From: Lentibacillus sp. Marseille-P4043
GTDB lineage: Bacteria > Bacillota > Bacilli > Bacillales > Amphibacillaceae
Direction of reading: 5' to 3'
Assembly: GCF_900258515.1 (NCBI RefSeq)
Contig: NZ_LT984884.1
Location: 1,499,168 to 1,563,167 of the forward strand
DNA length: 64,000 nt
Shown: positions 52,062 to 62,047 of the stretch, piece by piece
Position numbering within the stretch: position 1 is the stretch's first letter
Layout of the letters: each line of letters opens with the position of its first letter
Position numbers and translations under genes: made by a program
Notes under the pieces: model-generated
What the model was told of the DNA's origin: nothing
The model's database searches: none
What the model saw: only the letters and a program-made list of their open reading frames with translations

Positions 52062-53207
52062 TTGAATATAGGATTATACAGAAATACTTTTCTGCCACCG
52101 TCGGAATTATTTATATATGATCAAATTAGCCATTTTACAAATACTAATGTGAAAGTCATTACAAGAGAAATTGCAAATGCAGAATACTTCAATTTTGATA
52201 ATTTAAGTATTTTATCTTTAACAGATAGTAAAAAGCTTTTATGTGCACAAAGTTTTAAAAAAATATTATTTACTCTTACTAGAAAGTCAAAGGCGCTAGA
52301 AGATAGTATTGTTAGTAACAATATTCATTTAATACATGCACATTTTGGTGTAGATGCGGTTTATGCACTTAAACTCGCGAAAAAAAATAATGTTCCATTA
52401 ATTACAACATTTCACGGGTACGACATAACAAGGTTGCCTAAGTTCACGTTATTCCCTTTATCCTGGATGATTTATAATATTTATTTTGAGAAATTAAAAA
52501 AAGAGGGAGACGTATTTATTGCAGTTTCTAATTATATTAAAGAAAAACTAGAAAAAGCAGGATTTCCAAAAGAAAAAATAGTACTCCATCATATTGGTAT
52601 AGATGTTGATAAAATTCCCTATAAGAAAGTTAGGAATAATAGGGAGGTAACAATATTAGCTGTTGGGAGGTTAACTGAAAAAAAGGGGACCATTTATTTA
52701 TTGAAAGCTTTTGAGGAGCTATATCAAAAGCATAAAAATATAAAGTTAATATTAGTTGGAGATGGACCCTTAAAAGAAAAATTAATGCAATTTACTGATG
52801 ATCTTAAATCAAAATCAAAAATCGTATTTAAAGGTGCCTTAAAACATATTGAAGTCATCAATGAGATGTTAAATGCAGATATTTTTTGCTTTCCAAGCAT
52901 AACCGCGGGTGATGGTGATCAGGAAGGTTTAGGAATGGTTCAATTAGAGGCGGCTGCAACGGGATTACCAGTTGTAGCATCTGATAGCGGTGGAATTAAA
53001 GATGGTATCATTCATAATCAAACGGGATATTTGGTAAGAGAAAAGGATGTAAAACAACTTACTGAAGGAATTGGTATCTTAATTGAAAATAAAAAATTAA
53101 GAGAAGAATTAGGTTCTCATGGGCGTGAGAATATGGAAAAAAATTTTAATATAAATACTCAGAGTAAGATGTTGGAACAGATTTATAAGGAGACTGTTGA
53201 AAAATGA
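52062..53207 (+). CDS. Glycosyltransferase, GT4 (WcaL/AmsK-like)
   Basis: The 381-residue GT-B enzyme has the acceptor-side HAHFGVDAVYAL, the donor-side LAVGRLTEKKG and the E-x7-E region DGDQEGLGMVQLEAAATGLP. It resembles colanic-acid type WcaL/AmsK transferases. The TTG start follows TTAGGAG. The next gene overlaps its stop by 4 bases. Confidence 0.82.
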   Translation: MNIGLYRNTFLPPSELFIYDQISHFTNTNVKVITREIANAEYFNFDNLSILSLTDSKKLLCAQSFKKILFTLTRKSKALEDSIVSNNIHLIHAHFGVDAVYALKLAKKNNVPLITTFHGYDITRLPKFTLFPLSWMIYNIYFEKLKKEGDVFIAVSNYIKEKLEKAGFPKEKIVLHHIGIDVDKIPYKKVRNNREVTILAVGRLTEKKGTIYLLKAFEELYQKHKNIKLILVGDGPLKEKLMQFTDDLKSKSKIVFKGALKHIEVINEMLNADIFCFPSITAGDGDQEGLGMVQLEAAATGLPVVASDSGGIKDGIIHNQTGYLVREKDVKQLTEGIGILIENKKLREELGSHGRENMEKNFNINTQSKMLEQIYKETVEK

Positions 53208-54400
53208 ATATATGCATGGTATCCAGATCAACAATATTCCACAAGGTATATGGTGGAATGGAACATGTAGCAAATGAACTTGCGGAACAATTAAGTGCCA
53301 TGGGACACAATATTGCATTTATAACAACGTCATTCTCAGAAGGTCAAAAAGATTTAATTCATCTTAAAAAAAACGGGTACGAAATTTTTTCAATACCTAA
53401 TACTAAGCCAATGTCATATTCCAGGTCGTGGTGGAATCGGGTTATTCCTTATTTTGAACAGTTAAATAGTGACATCAATTTCGATTTAGTTTTTAGTGTG
53501 AGTGCTGCCGCAAACTCTTTGGTAAAGAAAAAGGTCAACTATAATATCCCTTTCGTATTTCAAGCCCACGGAACGTCTTTAGGAGAATTCAAAACAAAAC
53601 TGCAATTGGGATGGAAAAAGAAATTAAGCAGCTTGAAAAATGTGTATGGCTATATTTTAGATTTATTATCTATTCCCAAGTATGATCTTGTTATTACAGT
53701 AGGTGAGAAAGTATATAAAGATTATTTGGACTCATTTATTAAACTAAATAATAAGGTTATCTTAATTAACAATGCAATTGATACAGATAAATTTAGATAT
53801 GATGAAAACAGCTATAAGAATGTAAGGCATCACCTAAATATTCCTTTGGAAGCGGAAGTGTATATTTCGACATCTAGATTACACGCTGAAAAAGGAGTAA
53901 AGCAATCGATAGATATATTTAATGAAATCAGAAAAAACTTTAATAATTCCTATTTTCTTGTTATTGGTGATGGTCCCGAGAAAAACAACCTCGAAAATCA
54001 AGTATCTCAACTAGGATTACAGGACAATGTTTTGTTTTTGGGAGAAATTCAGAGAGACGAGTTAAATAAATATTATAGTTGTTCAAACTATATGTTATTT
54101 TCCACATTAAGACAGGAAGTTGGTCTTACACTAACTTTATTGGAAGCAATGTCAAGTTCAATAATTTGCTTTGTTTCAGAATTTGTAAAGAGTAATGAGA
54201 ATTTTCCATTAGTAACAATTAGGCCTAATGATGTAATGTATTCATCAGAAAAAGTTATAAAATATATAAAAAAAGATAATTTAAATCTAGATATTGAATC
54301 AGGAAAGAATATGATAATAGATAAATATTCTGTAAGTAAATGGGCTGTAAGGTATATACAAGCGTTTAAAAACTTAAAACGACATAACAAAGGTGAATAA
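53204..54400 (+). CDS. Glycosyltransferase, GT4
   Basis: The 398-residue GT-B protein has the N-terminal GGMEHVANELAEQLSAMGH loop and the C-terminal TSRLHAEKGVKQSI and GDGPEKNN motifs. The last domain has QEVGLTLLEAMSS-like sequence (VGLTLTLLEAMSS). Sugar and acceptor are unknown. Confidence 0.8.
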   Translation: MNICMVSRSTIFHKVYGGMEHVANELAEQLSAMGHNIAFITTSFSEGQKDLIHLKKNGYEIFSIPNTKPMSYSRSWWNRVIPYFEQLNSDINFDLVFSVSAAANSLVKKKVNYNIPFVFQAHGTSLGEFKTKLQLGWKKKLSSLKNVYGYILDLLSIPKYDLVITVGEKVYKDYLDSFIKLNNKVILINNAIDTDKFRYDENSYKNVRHHLNIPLEAEVYISTSRLHAEKGVKQSIDIFNEIRKNFNNSYFLVIGDGPEKNNLENQVSQLGLQDNVLFLGEIQRDELNKYYSCSNYMLFSTLRQEVGLTLTLLEAMSSSIICFVSEFVKSNENFPLVTIRPNDVMYSSEKVIKYIKKDNLNLDIESGKNMIIDKYSVSKWAVRYIQAFKNLKRHNKGE

Positions 54401-54403
54401 AAT

Positions 54404-55585
54404 ATGAAATATGACTTTATAATAATATCAACAGCGGATTGGAATAATCCATTTTGGACAAATAAGCAGCATATTGCTAAAAGACTCGCTGATAGAGGTC
54501 ATAGAGTTTTATATGTGGATTCAATAGGACTTAGACGTCCTTCTGTTAATAAAAGGGATGTAAAAAGAATATTCTCGAAGCTCAAGAAGTTCACGCAAGG
54601 ATTTAAGAAAAAACAAAATAATCTTTGGATTTGGTCGCCTGTAGTTTTGCCATTACATGGAAACGTGTTTGTAAGAAAATTAAATTTTAAGTTATTAGAA
54701 CTATTTCTGAAAAGATATTCTAAAAAATTGAAATTCAACAATATTATTTTATGGGTTTACAACCCATTAACACAATCATTAATTGGAAAATTAAATGAAA
54801 AATTGTCAGTATACCATTGTGTTGATGAATTGGCTGAACAACCAGGTATGCCAATTCAAACTTTAAAAAGTGAAGAATCTACACTACTAGAAAAAGTTGA
54901 CTTAGTATATGCCACCTCACTAAATCTTTATAATTTAAAAAGAAGGTTTAATAAACATACCTATTATAGTCCTAATGTAGCAGACTTTGCCCATTTTAAT
55001 AAAGCCATCACAGACAATTTTGAAAGACCAAAAGAATTTAAGAATATTTCTGGTCCTATAGTAGGATTCATTGGTGCAATCAGTAGTTATAAACTCAATT
55101 TTGATCTAATAGAGTCTGTAGCTAAAATGAATCCTGAATTAAATTTCATTTTTATAGGTCAAATAGGTGAAGGAGAGCCTAGTACTAATATTGAAAAGCT
55201 TACAAACATCAAAAATGTTTTCTTTTTAGGTCCAAAAGACTATAGAATGTTACCGAGATATCTAAAAGAATTTGATGTTTGTCTGTTACCAAACAATTTA
55301 AATGAGTATACAAAGAATATGTTCCCCATGAAATTTTTTGAGTACCTTGCCGCCGGGAAACCAGTGGTTATGACTCCTCTTGATGCATTAAAGGATTATT
55401 ATGATTTATGTTATGTTGGTCATGATAGTTTATCCTTCTCTGAAGCAATTCAAAAAGCTATAAATGAAAAAGATGAAACGATCATTCAAAAAAGGATTCA
55501 AGAGGCTAAAAAGCATGATTGGGAGTCAAGAATTAATAAAATGTTAAGAATAGTTAATGAAAAAGTGTCAGAATTGGAGATTTAA
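54404..55585 (+). CDS. Glycosyltransferase, GT4-like (TuaH-type)
   Basis: The 393-residue protein begins IISTADWNNPFWTNKQHIAKRLADRGHRVLYVD and has the donor region FPMKFFEYLAAGKPVV. It resembles TuaH-type transferases of teichuronic acid loci, which would suit a glucuronate-containing polymer; the assignment is from memory. It starts 3 bases after the previous stop. Confidence 0.75.
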   Translation: MKYDFIIISTADWNNPFWTNKQHIAKRLADRGHRVLYVDSIGLRRPSVNKRDVKRIFSKLKKFTQGFKKKQNNLWIWSPVVLPLHGNVFVRKLNFKLLELFLKRYSKKLKFNNIILWVYNPLTQSLIGKLNEKLSVYHCVDELAEQPGMPIQTLKSEESTLLEKVDLVYATSLNLYNLKRRFNKHTYYSPNVADFAHFNKAITDNFERPKEFKNISGPIVGFIGAISSYKLNFDLIESVAKMNPELNFIFIGQIGEGEPSTNIEKLTNIKNVFFLGPKDYRMLPRYLKEFDVCLLPNNLNEYTKNMFPMKFFEYLAAGKPVVMTPLDALKDYYDLCYVGHDSLSFSEAIQKAINEKDETIIQKRIQEAKKHDWESRINKMLRIVNEKVSELEI

Positions 55586-55586
55586 C

Positions 55587-56741
55587 ATGGATATTGCGAT
55601 TGTAGTAAGGTCTTTTCATAATAATGGTGGTATTTCAAAGCATTCTGTAGAATTAGCTGAATTTCTGGTAAAAAAACATAATGTTCACGTGGTAACAAAC
55701 TATTGGGATGAATCACTAGATATTGTAAAGAAAATAACAATGCACAAAGTAAATAAACCTAAGAAAAATTTGATAATGGATTTTCTTTTATTTATTATTT
55801 ATTCAACGCTATATCTAATTAAGAATAGGTCAAAGTTTGATTTGATTGTCTCAAATGGCTGCGGCACGACTTTAGTACATGATATTCTTGTAGAGCATAG
55901 CTTTCACAGTGGCTGGATAAATTACAAGATTAAACATCAAAAAGGCATAAAAAGTAAACTATGGTTTTTGAATCCAATGCATTCAATTAATTTAATTGTA
56001 GAAAATATAAATTATCGTAAGGCAAAATTTGTAGTTGCTATTTCAAATGTAGTAAAAGATCAAGTTTTAAAAAAGTATAATATTAAGTCTGATAACATAA
56101 AGGTCATTTATAACGGGGTTAATTGCAGGCAATTTATAACGGAAAATAAAACTTATAACAGACATAAATTAATACGTGAATTAGGGTTGAATGATAATGA
56201 TAAAATATTGTTGTTTATAGGCTGGGAATTAGAAAGAAAAGGGTTTGGAACAATTATAAAGGCTTTAGATACAATCAAAAGAGATGATATAAAACTGTTA
56301 GTAGTGGGGAGCGATGCCAATAGTCGTATAAAGTCGATTATTGAAAGCAAAGGTCTTAAAAATCATGTGATGTTTTTAGGTAAAAGAAATAATACTGACT
56401 ATTATTATTCTGCTGCTGATTTATTTGTATTTCCAACTTATTATGAAGCTTTTGGTTTAGTTATTTTGGAATCATTAGCTTGTGGTACGCCTGTAATTAC
56501 TAGTAAAATAGCCGGAGCAGCTGAATTGATTACTCATCAGAAAGAAGGATTATTATTGAATGATCCAAGTAATGCTTCGGAGTTGACAGAACAGTTACTT
56601 CATGTAGTCGATGATTCCCAAGGGATCTATAGAATGGGGCAGAATGGAAGAAAACTTGCTGAAGAATATGATTGGAATAAGGTATGTGCTCAATATGAAG
56701 AAACGTTATTAAAAACATGGGAGAGAATGAAAGTTGAATAA
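55587..56741 (+). CDS. Glycosyltransferase, GT4
   Basis: The 384-residue GT-B protein has NNGGISKHSVELAEFL, LFIGWELERKGFGTI and the E-x7-E motif YYEAFGLVILESLACGTPV. ATG 55587 follows TTGGAG and begins with the usual beta strand MDIAIVV, so it was chosen over 55557. The flippase gene overlaps its end by 8 bases. Confidence 0.83.
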   Translation: MDIAIVVRSFHNNGGISKHSVELAEFLVKKHNVHVVTNYWDESLDIVKKITMHKVNKPKKNLIMDFLLFIIYSTLYLIKNRSKFDLIVSNGCGTTLVHDILVEHSFHSGWINYKIKHQKGIKSKLWFLNPMHSINLIVENINYRKAKFVVAISNVVKDQVLKKYNIKSDNIKVIYNGVNCRQFITENKTYNRHKLIRELGLNDNDKILLFIGWELERKGFGTIIKALDTIKRDDIKLLVVGSDANSRIKSIIESKGLKNHVMFLGKRNNTDYYYSAADLFVFPTYYEAFGLVILESLACGTPVITSKIAGAAELITHQKEGLLLNDPSNASELTEQLLHVVDDSQGIYRMGQNGRKLAEEYDWNKVCAQYEETLLKTWERMKVE

Positions 56742-58191
56742 GAAAAATTGGATTTCTTTCCTAATCCTTTTTATAGGTAATTTTATTAGTAAAGCTTTGG
56801 GACTAGTAAGAGAGTTATTGATTGCTTTTTTATTTGGAACATCTTCAGTTGCTGATGCCATAAGGATTGCTCAACACGTATTTCTAGTGCCTTTAAGTAT
56901 GCTCTCGAGCGAAGCAAGTTCAAGTTCATTTATTCCACAGTATAGAAAATATTTGAAACAAAATGATAAAGAATCGGCCCAATCATTATATAGTTTAATT
57001 CTTATTATATTTGTGTTTTTTTCTTTGATTTTCACAGTTATAGCTTTGTTATATACTGAGGATATAATATTACTTTTTGTCTCAGATGTTTCCAATGAAG
57101 TATTAGAGTATTCTAAGGTAATTTTTATACCAATGACGTTATGCACAATATTTTATACATTATCTATATTGTTTATATGGAAATTACAAGCAGATGATAA
57201 CTTTTATTTGCTATCCGCTAGACCGATAGTACAAAACTTATCCTTTATTTTGTTTATGATCATTAGTTCTTTTCTATTTATGCCTTCTTTAATTGGATGG
57301 GGCTTTTCGTTTGCATATATTATTATCGTTATATTTTCATTGATTATGTATAGGGACTCCTTAAAACCTATTATAAAAATAAATGAAGGTAGAATTTTAT
57401 TAGGTAATTTTTTCAAGGAATATAAGTATCTAATTTTAGTAGTTTTAATATTTCAGGGGTTATTTGTTCTGGAAAGATATTTTGCTTCGGCAATTGGAGA
57501 AGGTGCTATAGCTGCTTTAGATTATGCCAAATTTGCTGTGGAATCTCCACATTTTATGATTGGTGTACCAATTGCAACCATAGCACTTAATTATTTTTCC
57601 GGTTCAAAATTAAATGAACATGGTCAAGTAACCATCCAATTAAGTAAGGTTTTGGCATTAATTCTATTACCAATTGGAATAATGTTACTTCCGTTTTCTG
57701 AGATATTAATGAAATTGCTGTATTTAAGGGGAGAGTTTGACCAAACTTCTCTTGAATTAACTCAAATTGGTTTTAAGGGATATATACTTGGTTTGTGGGC
57801 AATGTCAGGTTCTTTAGTTTTACAGAAAATTTATAATGCTAGTCTAAATAGTAAAAAGTTAATTGGATATTTACTTATAAGTTTTGTAATAAGTATTGTT
57901 AGCAATGTTTTACTAATTAATAAATTAGGATTGTTTGGTATAGGTTTTTCAACAAGTTTGTTTTATGCTACTTATTTACTTTTAATGATTTTTGGTTTAG
58001 GTGTTTTTAAAAATGTGTATAAATATTTTGTGGTCGGAATTGTAAGTAGTATATTTTTATATTTATCCTATATTACCTTTGACAATTTGATAATATTCAT
58101 CTTAGGTTTTTTAATTTACTACGTTATTGTTTGTGTGAAATTCAAATTTGTTTTTCGACAACTACTTATTAAAATAAAAAAGAAATATTAG
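56734..58191 (+). CDS. MurJ/Wzx-like lipid-linked oligosaccharide flippase
   Basis: The 485-residue protein has 12-14 predicted membrane helices and the MviN/MurJ start (GLVRELLIAFLFGTSSVADA). It belongs to the MOP exporter superfamily. In a capsule locus with a Wzy-like polymerase it most likely flips the undecaprenyl-linked repeat unit rather than lipid II. Confidence 0.82.
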   Translation: MNKKNWISFLILFIGNFISKALGLVRELLIAFLFGTSSVADAIRIAQHVFLVPLSMLSSEASSSSFIPQYRKYLKQNDKESAQSLYSLILIIFVFFSLIFTVIALLYTEDIILLFVSDVSNEVLEYSKVIFIPMTLCTIFYTLSILFIWKLQADDNFYLLSARPIVQNLSFILFMIISSFLFMPSLIGWGFSFAYIIIVIFSLIMYRDSLKPIIKINEGRILLGNFFKEYKYLILVVLIFQGLFVLERYFASAIGEGAIAALDYAKFAVESPHFMIGVPIATIALNYFSGSKLNEHGQVTIQLSKVLALILLPIGIMLLPFSEILMKLLYLRGEFDQTSLELTQIGFKGYILGLWAMSGSLVLQKIYNASLNSKKLIGYLLISFVISIVSNVLLINKLGLFGIGFSTSLFYATYLLLMIFGLGVFKNVYKYFVVGIVSSIFLYLSYITFDNLIIFILGFLIYYVIVCVKFKFVFRQLLIKIKKKY

Positions 58192-58336
58192 CCATAGAAC
58201 CCATTTATCGAATCGTAGGGGTACCTTTGATATTCGTAAAATGTTGATTTTTCTGCTTTATAAAAGGATTATTAGAAGTGTTAAATAAATTATAGTAAAC
58301 CAATGAATCATAAAATTTAGGTGTGGAGTGACTAAA

Positions 58337-59467
58337 ATGAAAGTAGCTATTGTACATGATTGGTTAGTTACATACGCAGGAGCAGAAAAAGTACTGGAAG
58401 AAATATTAAATATTTATCCTGACGCGGATTTGTTTAGCCTTGTTGATTTTATAGATAGCAAGAGTAGAGGTTTTATAAAGAATAAAAAAGTTAATACATC
58501 CTTTATACAAAAGCTACCATTTGCTAGGAAGAAATATAGAAACTATTTACCACTCATGCCATTGGCTATTGAACAGTTAGATGTATCGAAATATGATGTA
58601 ATTATATCAAGTTCACACGCGGTTGCAAAGGGCATCATCACAGGTCCAGATCAACTACACATATCATATGTACATTCGCCAATTCGATATGCATGGGATT
58701 TACAACATCAGTATTTAAAAGAATCGAAAATGGGTAAAGGTTTAAAAGGTGCGATTACAAGGCTTATTTTACACAAGATCCGAAATTGGGATTACAGGAC
58801 TTCTAATGGAGTGGATTACTTTTTGTCTAATTCTGATTTTATAGGTAGAAGAGTTTGGAAGGTGTATCGGCGAAAATCGAAAACGATATATCCTCCAGTA
58901 GATGTATCTGCCTTTTCTTTACATGAGCAAAAAGAAAATTTTTATTTTACTGCATCAAGGATGGTACCATATAAAAAAATTGATATTATCGTAGATGCAT
59001 TTTCGAGGATGCCGGATAAAGAATTGGTTGTGATCGGCGATGGGCCGGATTTCAAAAAAATAATGAGTAAGGCGAGTTCTAATGTAACATTACTTGGGTA
59101 TCAGTCTTTTAAAGTACTTAAGGATCATATGCAACGTGCCAAGGCCTTTGTTTTTGCAGCTGAAGAAGATTTTGGAATTACTCCTGTTGAAGCGCAAGCC
59201 TGTGGAACCCCAGTTATAGCGTTTGGAAAAGGTGGTTCCAGGGAAACAGTAAGCGGTTTAAATGAAAATAATAAACCTACAGGAGTGTTTTTTCATGAAC
59301 AAACATCGGATGCAATTATAAAGGCGGTTAACAAATTTGAAGAAAACCAATCTATGATATCTTTGATGGATTGCAGGGAAAATGCAATTAGATTTTCACC
59401 AGAGAGGTTTAGGAATGAATTAAAAACCTTCGTGGAAAGCAGGTTTGACAAATATAACAGTAAGTGA
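58337..59467 (+). CDS. Glycosyltransferase, GT4 (WbaZ-like, probable mannosyltransferase)
   Basis: The 376-residue enzyme begins VAIVHDWLVTYAGAEKVLEEIL and has SYVHSPIRYAWDL and EEDFGITPVEAQACGTPV. This pattern is that of WbaZ-type transferases, many of which use GDP-mannose. The manC genes directly behind support this. A 145-base spacer separates it from the flippase gene, so it may have its own promoter. Confidence 0.82.
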   Translation: MKVAIVHDWLVTYAGAEKVLEEILNIYPDADLFSLVDFIDSKSRGFIKNKKVNTSFIQKLPFARKKYRNYLPLMPLAIEQLDVSKYDVIISSSHAVAKGIITGPDQLHISYVHSPIRYAWDLQHQYLKESKMGKGLKGAITRLILHKIRNWDYRTSNGVDYFLSNSDFIGRRVWKVYRRKSKTIYPPVDVSAFSLHEQKENFYFTASRMVPYKKIDIIVDAFSRMPDKELVVIGDGPDFKKIMSKASSNVTLLGYQSFKVLKDHMQRAKAFVFAAEEDFGITPVEAQACGTPVIAFGKGGSRETVSGLNENNKPTGVFFHEQTSDAIIKAVNKFEENQSMISLMDCRENAIRFSPERFRNELKTFVESRFDKYNSK

Positions 59468-59476
59468 GGGTTAACT

Positions 59477-59806
59477 ATGAGATTAGTCTTATTATCAGGT
59501 GGATCAGGAAAACGTCTTTGGCCTTTATCCAATGATGCTAGATCAAAACAATTCTTAAAAGTACTAAATGACGAAGAAGGCAAAAAGGTTTCCGTGGTTC
59601 AAAGAGTATGGAGACAGTTAAAAAAGACTAATCTTGATGATAAATCTATTATAGCAACAAGTTACTCACAAGCGGATATGATAAAAAATCAATTGAAATA
59701 TGACGTACCAATTGTAATAGAGCCTGAAAGAAGAGACACCTTCCCTGTAATAGCACTTGCAGCGGTTTATCGAGATGATATTGGTGTCAGACCCCCACTA
59801 CGTTAA
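59477..59806 (+). pseudogene. Truncated mannose-1-phosphate guanylyltransferase
   Basis: About 96 residues match the N-terminus of ManC (LVLLSGGSGKRLWPLSNDARSKQF … PERRDTFP … ALAAVY). The frame then runs into unrelated sequence (RDDIGVRPPLR) and stops, missing most of the nucleotidyltransferase and the whole cupin domain. The junction carries a sequence repeated after the intact manC. DNA similarity to the intact copy is moderate, so this was an older paralogue, not a fresh duplication. Confidence 0.8.
59788..59805 (+). repeat. Junction repeat, copy 1
   Basis: CAGACCCCCACTACGTTA at the break point of the truncated manC; 17 of 18 bases recur at 61943-61960 in the same orientation. Confidence 0.65.
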
Positions 59807-60541
59807 TGTGCTAAGGTACACAAAGTATGGTGAATTAGTTTGTGACATCGATGACTATGGGCCAAACCTTCCATAGCCTCGGTTGATCCCAATATGGCGT
59901 AAACTAACATTCTTCTTTTTAGCCAAAAATAAAAGGTATAGAAAATAATGGGTATGGGGTCGAAGGATTGTGTGTGGTCAACACCTAATTTTTTCGACAG
60001 TTAATTAGGTCCGTAAGATCAAATACACCCCATCTGATTACGGGTGGGGTTTATTTGATCTTACGTTGCAATGAATTGGGGTGATGTTATGATAAAAGTA
60101 TCGTGATGATTTTAAAATTTCACGGGAAAGACCTACGTCTAAACTGAATTACTTTTTTTAACACCAAGTTTACCTGAAATTTGTTGCATGTTGATACATG
60201 TTAAATTTCGTAAAATGAATATCCTGTTTATATTGCTGTACAAATCGTGTATAATGGTGATGCGAATAGGTATTTTGGCACTGTGAACTATCTTTTTAAA
60301 ATAGTTAATTTTCCTTACTATATAAAGATATGTGATTGATTTTCACTAAGGATTCCTGTATTGGACAAGCCACTTAGTGAGTGAAATAGTACATTCATGT
60401 ATTTATTAATTTGAAAAATCCTTCAAAAATTAATCCACCGAAAGGCATCATTACATTCCCCCGGGTGATATGAGAATGCGATCAATCTACTGTTTCTAGA
60501 ATATAAGAAAATGGAAAGCAAATTCGTGGAGGTTATATAAA
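59807..60541. other. Gene-free 0.7-kb spacer between the two manC copies
   Basis: No coding frame is supported. It contains a long hairpin (60012-60065) and a promoter-like TATAAT at 60250-60255. It is probably debris of the insertion or deletion that truncated the first manC. Confidence 0.5.
60012..60065. terminator. 20-bp stem-loop
   Basis: CGTAAGATCAAATA (60012-60025) pairs perfectly with 60052-60065, and ACCCCA (60027-60032) with TGGGGT (60045-60050). No T run follows on either strand. It could be a terminator remnant or the end structure of a mobile element. Confidence 0.5.
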
Positions 60542-61906
60542 GTGAAGTTAGTTCTTCTATCTGGTGGTTCGGGGAAACGCCTGTGGCCACTATCAAACGA
60601 TGCAAGATCAAAGCAATTTTTAAAAGTGTTAAGTGACGAAAATGGAAGTAAAGAATCTATGGTGCAACGAGTATGGGGACAATTAGAGAAAAACAACCTT
60701 GCTGACAACTCGGTCATTGCGACAAGTGTTGCCCAAGTCGATATGATAAAAAATCAATTGGGGTCGAATATACCAATTGTTACAGAACCCGAAAGACGCG
60801 ACACTTTCCCTGCAATTGCACTAGCGGCAGTCTATTTATATTCCATACAAGCTTGTAGCCTTGATGAAGTTGTAGGGATGTTACCGGTGGATCCATATGT
60901 TGAAGATCGCTTTTTCACTAGAGTAAAAGATTTGGAAGAAACCCTAATCGATTCAAATGCCGATTTGGCACTAATGGGTGTAACACCAACATACCCGTCA
61001 GCAAAGTATGGTTATATTGTACCTGAGGCTAATTCTGAAAGAAGCTATTTAACGGTAAAATCATTTAGGGAAAAGCCAGATGAAAATACTGCTGAAGAGT
61101 TGATTAAAAATAATGCATTATGGAATTGTGGCGTGTTTGCCTTTAAATTGGGCTATATTATTGATCTATTAATAGGAAAAGGGTTACCAATTCAATATGA
61201 CGAGCTGTTAAACCAATATAATCAAATGACTAAAAATAGTTTTGACTATGAGGTTGTAGAGAAGGCAAAACATATTGTTGCTTTACCTTACGATGGTTAC
61301 TGGAAAGACCTTGGAACGTGGAATACACTAACCGAGGAAATGGCATCTAATTTCATCGGAAAAGGTGTTATAGGTGAAGGAGCCACGAATTCACATGTTG
61401 TTAATGAACTGGATATTCCCATCACCTTACTAGGGATCGATAATGCTGTTGTAGCAGCTAGCCCTGATGGAATACTTGTTACAAATAAGGATTCTAGTCC
61501 CAAGGTGAAAGGGTATGTTGGTAGGTTTGATGGACGTCCTATGTATGAAGAACGCCGCTGGGGCTGGTATAGAGTCCTAGAACATACGAAATATGATGAA
61601 GGAAATGAAGTATTAACCAAGCGAATTGGCATTAACGCAGGCAAAAACCTTAGCTATCAAATGCACTACAAACGCAGTGAAGTGTGGACGATTGTTAAAG
61701 GGGAAGGTGTATTTGTCCTTAATGATCACTTAAGCCATGTAAGAGCAGGGGATACTATTCAAGTTCCGTTGGCAGCTAAGCATGCGCTAAGAGCTACTAC
61801 TGATATGGAGATTATTGAAGTGCAAACTGGCAGTGAGTTGGTGGAAGAGGATATTATTCGGATTGCTGTGGAGTGGGATGAGATTGTTAGGACTGTGAGG
61901 GTATGA
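60542..61906 (+). CDS. manC: Mannose-1-phosphate guanylyltransferase
   Basis: The 454-residue enzyme makes GDP-mannose. It has the nucleotide site LSGGSGKRLWPLS, FREKPDE, and a C-terminal cupin (SYQMHYKRSEVWTIVKGEG) seen in type II PMI/GMP proteins. The cupin part may give phosphomannose isomerase activity, but the zinc-ligand set looks incomplete (HYKRSEVW in place of HxHR), so guanylyltransferase only is the safe call. The GTG start follows GGAGG. Confidence 0.9.
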   Translation: MKLVLLSGGSGKRLWPLSNDARSKQFLKVLSDENGSKESMVQRVWGQLEKNNLADNSVIATSVAQVDMIKNQLGSNIPIVTEPERRDTFPAIALAAVYLYSIQACSLDEVVGMLPVDPYVEDRFFTRVKDLEETLIDSNADLALMGVTPTYPSAKYGYIVPEANSERSYLTVKSFREKPDENTAEELIKNNALWNCGVFAFKLGYIIDLLIGKGLPIQYDELLNQYNQMTKNSFDYEVVEKAKHIVALPYDGYWKDLGTWNTLTEEMASNFIGKGVIGEGATNSHVVNELDIPITLLGIDNAVVAASPDGILVTNKDSSPKVKGYVGRFDGRPMYEERRWGWYRVLEHTKYDEGNEVLTKRIGINAGKNLSYQMHYKRSEVWTIVKGEGVFVLNDHLSHVRAGDTIQVPLAAKHALRATTDMEIIEVQTGSELVEEDIIRIAVEWDEIVRTVRV

Positions 61907-61931
61907 AAATTTTTAAGGAGGATTAGTTAGG

Positions 61932-61967
61932 ATGTTTGAGGACAGATCCCCACTACGTTATATTTAA
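61932..61967 (+). pseudogene. Truncated start of a gene after manC
   Basis: AAGGAGG precedes an ATG that opens only 11 codons (MFEDRSPLRYI) before a stop. The strong ribosome site without a gene, and the junction repeat at 61943-61960, suggest that the next operon gene was lost at this point. Confidence 0.45.
61943..61960 (+). repeat. Junction repeat, copy 2
   Basis: CAGATCCCCACTACGTTA, one mismatch from 59788-59805. Confidence 0.65.
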
Positions 61968-62047
61968 ATTAGCATAATTATAGTATATTATTATTTTTAT
62001 AAATCACAAGAGGGACATAGTATTAACTTAATTTAAAGGGGTAAATC

